In this document: piece after piece, positions 58,434 through 64,000 of the stretch | Position numbering within the stretch: the first letter of the stretch is position 1 | How the letters are laid out: each line of letters opens with the position of its first letter | Assembly: GCA_021292165.1 (NCBI GenBank) | Contig: CM037876.1 | Location: 311,624,492-311,688,491, forward strand | Direction of reading: 5' to 3' | Length of the DNA: 64,000 bases | Source of the DNA: Shinisaurus crocodilurus | Lineage: Eukaryota > Chordata > Lepidosauria > Squamata > Shinisauridae | Translations under genes and position numbers: made by a program | Notes under the pieces: generated by a model | What the model saw: the letters and a program-made list of their open reading frames with translations, nothing else | Databases searched by the model: none | Told to the model about the DNA's origin: nothing

Positions 58434-58846
58434 CAGGGCCGGCGCTACCGCTAGGCAAACTCGGCGGTTGCCTAGGGCGCGTGGCTGAAGAGGGCGCAGA
58501 AACGCTGCTGCGCTCCTCTTCGCTGCCGCGGGGCCCCCACCGCCGCCCCCCCCGCCGGGCCACCCCCCCCTCGCTGCCGCCGCCGGCAGCCCTGTTTAAG
58601 CCCTGTTGCCCTGGTTTCCCTGGGCAAAAACAGAGCGTGGGGGTCCCGTCGCGTCACTTCCTCCTCGGAGGAGGAGGCGGCCAGGGTGGGGGAAGGTAGG
58701 TGGCGGGGGGTGGTGGGGGTCCGGCGGCTGCGGGGGGGTTTGCAGAGCAGGGCTGCTTTGCTCCGGAGGCCCCCCCCCACGGCACGAGAGGGGGGGCGCT
58801 AAATATAATATCGCCTAGGGCGCCAAACTACCCTGCAGCGGTCCTG
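58434..58846 (-). mobile_element. hAT family 2, GC-rich copy (413 bp), TSD GTATTTAT
   Basis: The ends are CAGGGCCGGCGC and GCAGCGGTCCTG, with a perfect duplication GTATTTAT at 58426-58433 and 58847-58854. It is inverted relative to the copy at 53781-54236, sharing the CTCCGGAGCAAAGCAGC region. It also carries the word GTCCCGTCGCGTCACTTCC, which recurs in the unrelated GC-rich element at 32831-33819. Confidence 0.93.
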
Positions 58847-59901
58847 GTATTTATTTATCTTTTTGGCATGGATGAGCATTCCATTGTGTCAGTCCTCATG
58901 AAGGAACCCCAGTCGTGTGAATTGGAAGTGGTGCAGCCCAGACACAGGTTTACCAACTTAGTGAGAACTAGGCCTTTGAACACTACCACCTCTCTTGCCT
59001 TCAGGCCATTCTGCGGGCTTTCCACTCTCCTGCCTTTCTGGGACAGAGACTTTGAATCCCAGGTAACATGGTATTTCATCACTGATTGACACTTGCCTGC
59101 AGTCAGCAAGGAGAACAAATTTAAAAGAGCAAGAACGTTTGCATAATGTAATAACAATAATGAAAAAGTCCTTTAAGGAGGAGGAGCGGAGTCTCTTCGT
59201 GTGCTTCTTAGCAGGACTGGCTGAATAAAGCAGACTGAATCCAGAAAGTGAAGGCCTTCGAAAACTTTACTGAATCATAAAAAGATGGTCCCCTGGCTAA
59301 GCATCCAGGAGTGTAAAAGCACCACATCAAATCCAGCCCAGCTTCTAACAGAATGAAACCACCACTACTACTGAATAGAGTGAACATGCTAGTCTTTTTA
59401 TACATAAGAAGCCCAGGCTAAAAAGGAAACTTATTTGGCTCCACCAAGCTGCTGCTGGGCTATATCCTCCCACCCCTGCTGGGACCCCTGTTGGGGGCAG
59501 ATCCTCTGATGCACCCAGAGCTGCTAGTTAGCTCTGCACTTACTAGCTGCTTTTAAAAACCCAAGAACAAATTAACAAATTAGCTTGCACCTTTTGGGAG
59601 TGTGATCCCCTGCCATCACTATTCCAACAGTGCTAAACTCTGGGGAGAATAACTCCTCCTTGTGTCTATTTTTCATCATTATGTAAATGAGGAATTTATG
59701 AATGCTTATTTTATAGGGGTCCATATACAGCTAAATATGTATAGGTTCACCAAGCACTTTCAGACCAGCTCCAGTCAGTCACCAGCAATGATCTCAGCTA
59801 GCAGATTTGGGAAGTTTATAAAGTGAAGGGTAGATCGCCATCTGTATTCTTCCAAGCCTACTGTAATGAATTTTCTTCTTGTTGCTGTTCTCTCTTTTCA
59901 G

Positions 59902-59942
59902 TCAATCTTCCAAGCGCCCAAGGAATCGTAGCAAGGCTTCTG
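59902..59942 (+). CDS. MROH-like exon 13 (41 bp)
   Basis: The acceptor is TCTCTTTTCAG and the donor is GTGAGA. It is phase 1 in, phase 0 out. It encodes VNLPSAQGIVARLL, the family's 'LP.P.A...RLL' block. This is the smallest exon seen and could be missed by automatic annotation; the exact frame match on both sides supports it. Confidence 0.88.
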
Positions 59943-60537
59943 GTGAGAAATGTTCAGGAAAAGCTTTGTTTTTTCTTGAAAAGAAGAAGAAGTAGTATAC
60001 AATAGATCCCCTTCCAAAGGGTGTTTATGTGGCTTATTGTAACTTCATTTGAAGTTTATTGCACAAACCTATTAGGTTTAGTGCTGGGCAGACGTTTTGG
60101 AATCCCACATTTGCAGGGGCATTGCAAAAGGAGGAAGGCATGGAACGGCTTCCTCGTTGTCATGTTTCAGGGGTAAATTTCCCAGTGCATAAAACTCACC
60201 ACCAGTGCTATCCCAGCTCCACTGCCACGTTTAAATCCCCATAACACTCCTCAGAATGATGCTATATGAGGATGAAGCATCATTTCAGGGATATTATTCA
60301 GGGATATCGTTTCAGGGGTATAATTTCCAGGGATATCAATATGGCAGAGAGAGACAGTGGGGAACCGGAAAGACTGCCTGTGAGTTTTTGCTCCCTTATC
60401 CTAAAAATTAACCCTGGTTCCCCAAATATAGGCAACATGCCCCCCCTTTCTGGATTGAAACTGGGACCTTGTGTGCACGCAACACAGGGGCTCTATCTAT
60501 CATCGAGCTGGATGTATTTAAGACTGCAGCTTTCATA

Positions 60538-60781
60538 TTTATTTATTCATTTATTATTACATTTATATCCCACCTTTTTTTCCCTCTTTCCAAGGAACCC
60601 AAGGCGGCTTACACGGTCCTCCTCCTCTCCATGTTATCCTCACAACAACCCCGTGAACTAGGTTAGGCTGAGAGTCAGTGATTGGCCCAAAGTCACCCAG
60701 TGAGCTTCATGGCCGACTGGGGACTCGAACCTGGATCTCCAGAGTCTCAGTCCAAAACTCTAACCACTACACCACACCGAT
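60538..60781 (-). mobile_element. Second tRNA-derived SINE family, full-length
   Basis: On the minus strand it runs GTGTGGTGTAGTGGTTAGAG, GGTTCGAGTCCCCAGTC, the GAAGCTCACTGGGTGACTT body and a GGGATATAAATGTAATAATA tail. It is the undivided reference for the split copy at 26025-26408. Confidence 0.87.
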
Positions 60782-60938
60782 TCTTTCATGAATTTTATGT
60801 ATTGGAGGTCATAGATCGGGGCGGGCAACTTGTGGCCCTCTAGGTGTTTTGGCTTACATCCCCCATCAGCCTTAGCTAGCATAGCCAGTGGTAAGGGGTG
60901 GTGGGAGTTGTGGGGCAAAACATCTGGAGGGCCACAAG

Positions 60939-61239
60939 CAGGGCCGGTGCAAGGCAGTTTGGTGCCCTAGGCAAGATCAGATATTTAGCGCCCCCCCCTT
61001 CCCACTTGAGCCCTCCCTCCCTATATTATTAAATGTTTTAGTATTGTTTATTCACTTTTCAATGCCGAAAGAATTGTGAAATTCCATCTGCTGCAAGTCA
61101 AGATATGATTGGTAAAACAAACTTGGTAAAATACGCATTTTGGCGCTGTATTTTTTTTTTCAAGGCGTTTCAGTGGCGCCCCCTTTAGCCCTGTGCCCTA
61201 GGCAGCTGCCTAGTTGGCCTAATGGTAGCACCGGCCCTG
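60939..61239 (+). mobile_element. hAT family 2 copy (301 bp), TSD GCCACAAG/GCCACAGG
   Basis: The ends are CAGGGCCGGTGC and GCACCGGCCCTG, with flanks GCCACAAG (60931-60938) and GCCACAGG (61240-61247), 7 of 8 matching. Its outer parts closely match the copy at 12119-12287, but the centre differs, with an AT-rich stretch at 61020-61150. Confidence 0.9.
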
Positions 61240-61315
61240 GCCACAGGCTGCCCACCCCCATCATACATGGAAGGATGGGTGTTGGGTCCTGCTTCTGGAG
61301 CTCTTTGCTACATTT

Positions 61316-61508
61316 CAGAGGAACATAGGAAGCTGAATCAGACCATTGGTCCCTCTAGCCCAGTATTGTCGACACTGACTGGCAGCAGCAGCTCTCCGGG
61401 GTTTCAGGCAGGATTCTTTCCAAGCCCTACCTGGACAGGCCGAGGATCGACCCTGGGCCCTTCTGCATGCAAAGGAGGTGCCCTATCACACTGAGCGATG
61501 GTCCCTCC
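61316..61508 (-). mobile_element. tRNA-Ala-like SINE, copy 3
   Basis: It has the same structure, with a diverged head (CCATCGCTCAGTGTGATAGG) and the shared 3' half ending TCAGCTTCCTATGTTCC. Confidence 0.83.
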
Positions 61509-62059
61509 CCGCAGCACCTGGTATTCCAAGGCAGTCACCCATCCAAGTGTGAGAGCTGGACTGACCCGAGTTCAAAAGCTTCCCTAGCCAGTGACCCTCA
61601 GTCCCAGTCACGCAGGCGGAAGGAGGAGATAACAGCAGTTAATAAAGATTAAAGAGTTCATTTGTAAGACCCAATTACATGGGATTAAGGCAAGCAATGC
61701 ATCTCTTACTCACTACATCATTGCAGATACAAATCCAATACCCCAGTGGTAAGGCTAGATGAAGTGAAGTCCAAACAAGACAAGTCCAGTTGAGACGAGC
61801 TAGCAAGCAAGTGAAGCTGTCATCAAGTGTGTCAGCTTTATACCGCAGACCCTGTACCTATAAATAGGATATTACTCACCCCAGTTGTATAACCTATTCA
61901 TCAACTTGTTGATTCCAAACCTGTCCAAGGTTGCTGAGTCATATCACCTCGAGACTATGTCTCATGACCAGAGACCTTGTGTACTTGAACTCAAGAGACA
62001 CCCACCAGGTCAGGTGATAATCCTGATGTCAGGTGGTAATCTCGTTCTGCCTATGCAAA

Positions 62060-62145
62060 ACCCAACACCAAGTACTAACCAGGCCCGACCCTGCCTAGCT
62101 TCTGAGATCAGACGAGATTTGGGCTGTTCAGGGCTGTTCAGATGT
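62060..62145 (-). repeat. 5S rRNA-like fragment without CR1 tail
   Basis: On the minus strand it reads ATCTCGTCTGATCTCAGAAG, then GCTAGGCAGGGTCGGGCCTG and GTTAGTACTTGG. This is closer to functional 5S rRNA than the SINE heads are. It ends just before MROH-like exon 14, and no full 5S gene is present. Confidence 0.7.
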
Positions 62146-62162
62146 TCCTCTCCTGCCAACAG

Positions 62163-62298
62163 GTCATAGCCTCAAATCCTAGTCCAAGAGGAGGCTGGGC
62201 CCTGCAACTCCTTCACACCCTGCACTGCAACATCCACCCAGCCATCAGGAAGCTGTGGGCAAAACAAGTTCCATTTCTTTGCAAATCCTTCCAAGAAG
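62163..62298 (+). CDS. MROH-like exon 14
   Basis: The acceptor is CTGCCAACAG and the donor is GTACGG. It is 136 bp, phase 0 in, phase 1 out. It encodes VIASNPSPRGGWALQLLHTL and HCNIHPAIRKLWAKQVPFL. LLHTLHCNIHP corresponds to the very conserved 'LLSVLHPNIHP' of MROH1. Confidence 0.94.
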
Positions 62299-63835
62299 GT
62301 ACGGTGTTTATACAGACAAGTAACTCTACTTGTGCATGGCGGAGGGTCCCCTGTGAAATGACTCTTCCAAATCAATGGATGGTGCCATTCCTCTTTCTTT
62401 CTTTCTTTCTTTCTTTGTTCACCTGGGAGTAAAGTTGAATTGCTGGCTGGTTTGCTCCTATGTGGACTGGATCCCCACCATCCTGATGTCGTTCCTGAAG
62501 GTGTTTTGGTACCTTCCAGAGTAGACTCCGATCATGTGCTCTTTGTGGAGATGGCTTTGGGAAGTGTTCAGAAACTTCCGCTGGAACAAAATGCAGCAGT
62601 GAGAGAGAGAGTTCTAACTGGAGCCTGCCTCGGGGAAGAATATAACACCAATATGGGGCCGATTGCATTTGCTTCTGAGCCTAATTCAGTGTCAGCATTG
62701 ACCTTGAAAGCCTAAATGGCCTGGAAGGCCTTCCATCTGAGCCTGTGGTCTGGGTTCTCTGGGCTGCTGCCACACATCATAACCTGTCCAGTGCTACCTG
62801 CCCCACTTAAGTTCCTAGTCCCCAGGGCCTCAGACACTGTCATGGACCAGGACCCCAAACCCTTATCCTCAGAGGATCCCAACCCCTTGTCCTCCAAGGA
62901 GGGTCCAGAGTTAAGAGCTCAGGAAGAGGACTTGGTCATCACGAGGCTTCCACCTCCCCAGGACCTAGTTCCCCAGAAAGACCACAGGGGCCGGCTCCCC
63001 TGTGTCCGGAGGAGGTCGCCTTACCATCTTAAGACTCTGAGGACTCCAGCCATGAGGACACGTGCATGCCACAGCCACTCCTACCTCGTTGCAGCTTGAG
63101 GCTGCTAAAACAGGCCAGGCCCCTTTAAGAGACAAAGCCACCATCAGAAAGGAGGCAGCGCAAAGCAGCCTAAATGCAGGCAAATTCCTACTTAAGGCTT
63201 AGTCTTGATCTCCCCCTTTGTTGGAGCAACATACGGACAACCCTGGCCTGTCTGGCTTCCAGCCCCGGCACCACTTGATTTCTGTGGAGATGTGCTCATT
63301 CTCTTTGAACTTCAGCAGAGGTCCTGGTCTTTGTCCCACCCCTTGGAGCTCAGATGGGTCAGGGCCTCTTCGAGCGACACACCCAGCCTCTGGAACTCTG
63401 CCTCCACAGGATGTTTGCTTAGGCCTCTTCCTGCTGGCTTTACACCATGCGGCGAACAAGTTTATATGGCACAGGGCCTTAGAGCTTCATTTTTTGTTGT
63501 CTGATGTTCCCCTCAATTTATTTTTTTGATGCATCTCCATGGCTCTGGTATTGGTTTTTATTATTATTGTTCTGTGTTGTATTCAGTTATTTTGATTTTT
63601 TAAAAAGTCATTCTGATGCTCTTTGCAAGCGGAAAAACAGGAGGGCCTTTCCAGTGGTAGATTGAAATCAATCTGTGTTATGACCTACACACAACAGAAA
63701 CAGGCTTGCTATTGATTTAGTGGTTGACAGGTGGTAATAGATGTTTCCCTTTGCCTTGCGGAGGGGCACACACACATGGCACATGTTCAGTCATCCTAAT
63801 TCAAGTGGCACAGTCATCTTGTCTTTTCCCCACAG

Positions 63836-63882
63836 GAAGCCCTGAGCTCAGCAGCTATGAATGGGAGCGGAAGCTGTTGCAG
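63836..63882 (+). CDS. MROH-like exon 15 (last in window)
   Basis: The acceptor is TTTTCCCCACAG and the donor is GTAGGG. It is 47 bp, phase 1 in, phase 0 out. It encodes SPELSSYEWERKLLQ, equivalent to the family's 'EEWEEKLL' motif. The gene continues beyond the right edge. Confidence 0.88.
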
Positions 63883-64000
63883 GTAGGGGGGTGCTCAGAT
63901 CTCGCCTGGAGCAGCCTGGGATGGGGTTGCTTTGACAGGCCAGGCTGGGAGCCAGAGCATGCCTTGATACTGGCCTGTTACTCATTGCGGAGTCATTAAA

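Larger units (their letters stand above)
29541..63882 (+). other. Gene span: MROH1/MROH2-type maestro HEAT-repeat gene, partial at both ends
   Basis: Fifteen exons on the + strand join through GT-AG introns with matching phases into 550 uninterrupted codons. The order of conserved blocks matches what I recall of the MROH1/MROH2 proteins: an N-terminal helical stretch, the VMYELQ region, a TLGNLASHYALKSIPFL block, an NYYYKNW block, the DWLNDE/PMLGVLV region, a coiled helical middle, ALWPRLLLFVVP, LPSAQGIVARLL, NIHPAIRKLW and the EWERKLLQ motif. Family members are about 1,600 residues of HEAT/armadillo helices, probably scaffold proteins of poorly known function. By that comparison this part covers roughly residues 60 to 610. 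The first exon is missing because the earliest exon found starts in mid-codon (phase 1), and later exons lie beyond 64000. No stop or frameshift was seen, so it looks functional. Which paralogue (MROH1, 2A, 2B or a reptile-specific copy) cannot be settled from the sequence alone. Confidence 0.93.

Noticed and set aside
61430..61508. A tRNA-Ala gene on the minus strand
   Set aside because: The stem pairings have decayed and the sequence continues into a SINE body shared with two other copies.

Overview
The window reads as intron-rich vertebrate DNA, most likely from a squamate reptile (lizard). The evidence is CR1 and L2-like LINE tails, SINEs derived from tRNA and 5S rRNA, many short foldback MITEs, and several young-looking hAT families with intact 8-bp target-site duplications (TSDs). 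No prokaryotic features, rRNA genes, functional tRNA genes or CRISPR arrays were seen. The squamate assignment is inference from repeat content.

One protein-coding gene is well supported. It lies on the + strand from 29541 to past the right edge, with fifteen exons ending at 63882. Every intron has GT-AG borders, and phases join into one open frame of 550 codons. The product is a maestro-type HEAT-repeat protein of the MROH1/MROH2 group. The first coding exon(s), about 60 residues by family comparison, were not found upstream, and roughly the C-terminal 60% lies beyond the window.

Positions 1-29540 hold no other gene I can support. They contain a dead MIS12 copy (13017-13596), two 5'-truncated copies of a LINE with long open C-terminal reading frames (18400-19384 and about 20020-21190), a candidate solo LTR, a CR1 fragment split by two hAT insertions, a hAT carrying a decayed transposase (9509-12060), and a repeat-poor stretch (about 22690-23800) that could hold conserved non-coding elements.

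The introns from 29.7 to 63.8 kb are packed with transposons. At least seven DNA-transposon families can be delimited by terminal inverted repeats and duplicated target sites. Several elements are nested, so their relative ages can be read directly. Three GC-rich hAT-type elements make CpG-island-like blocks inside introns.
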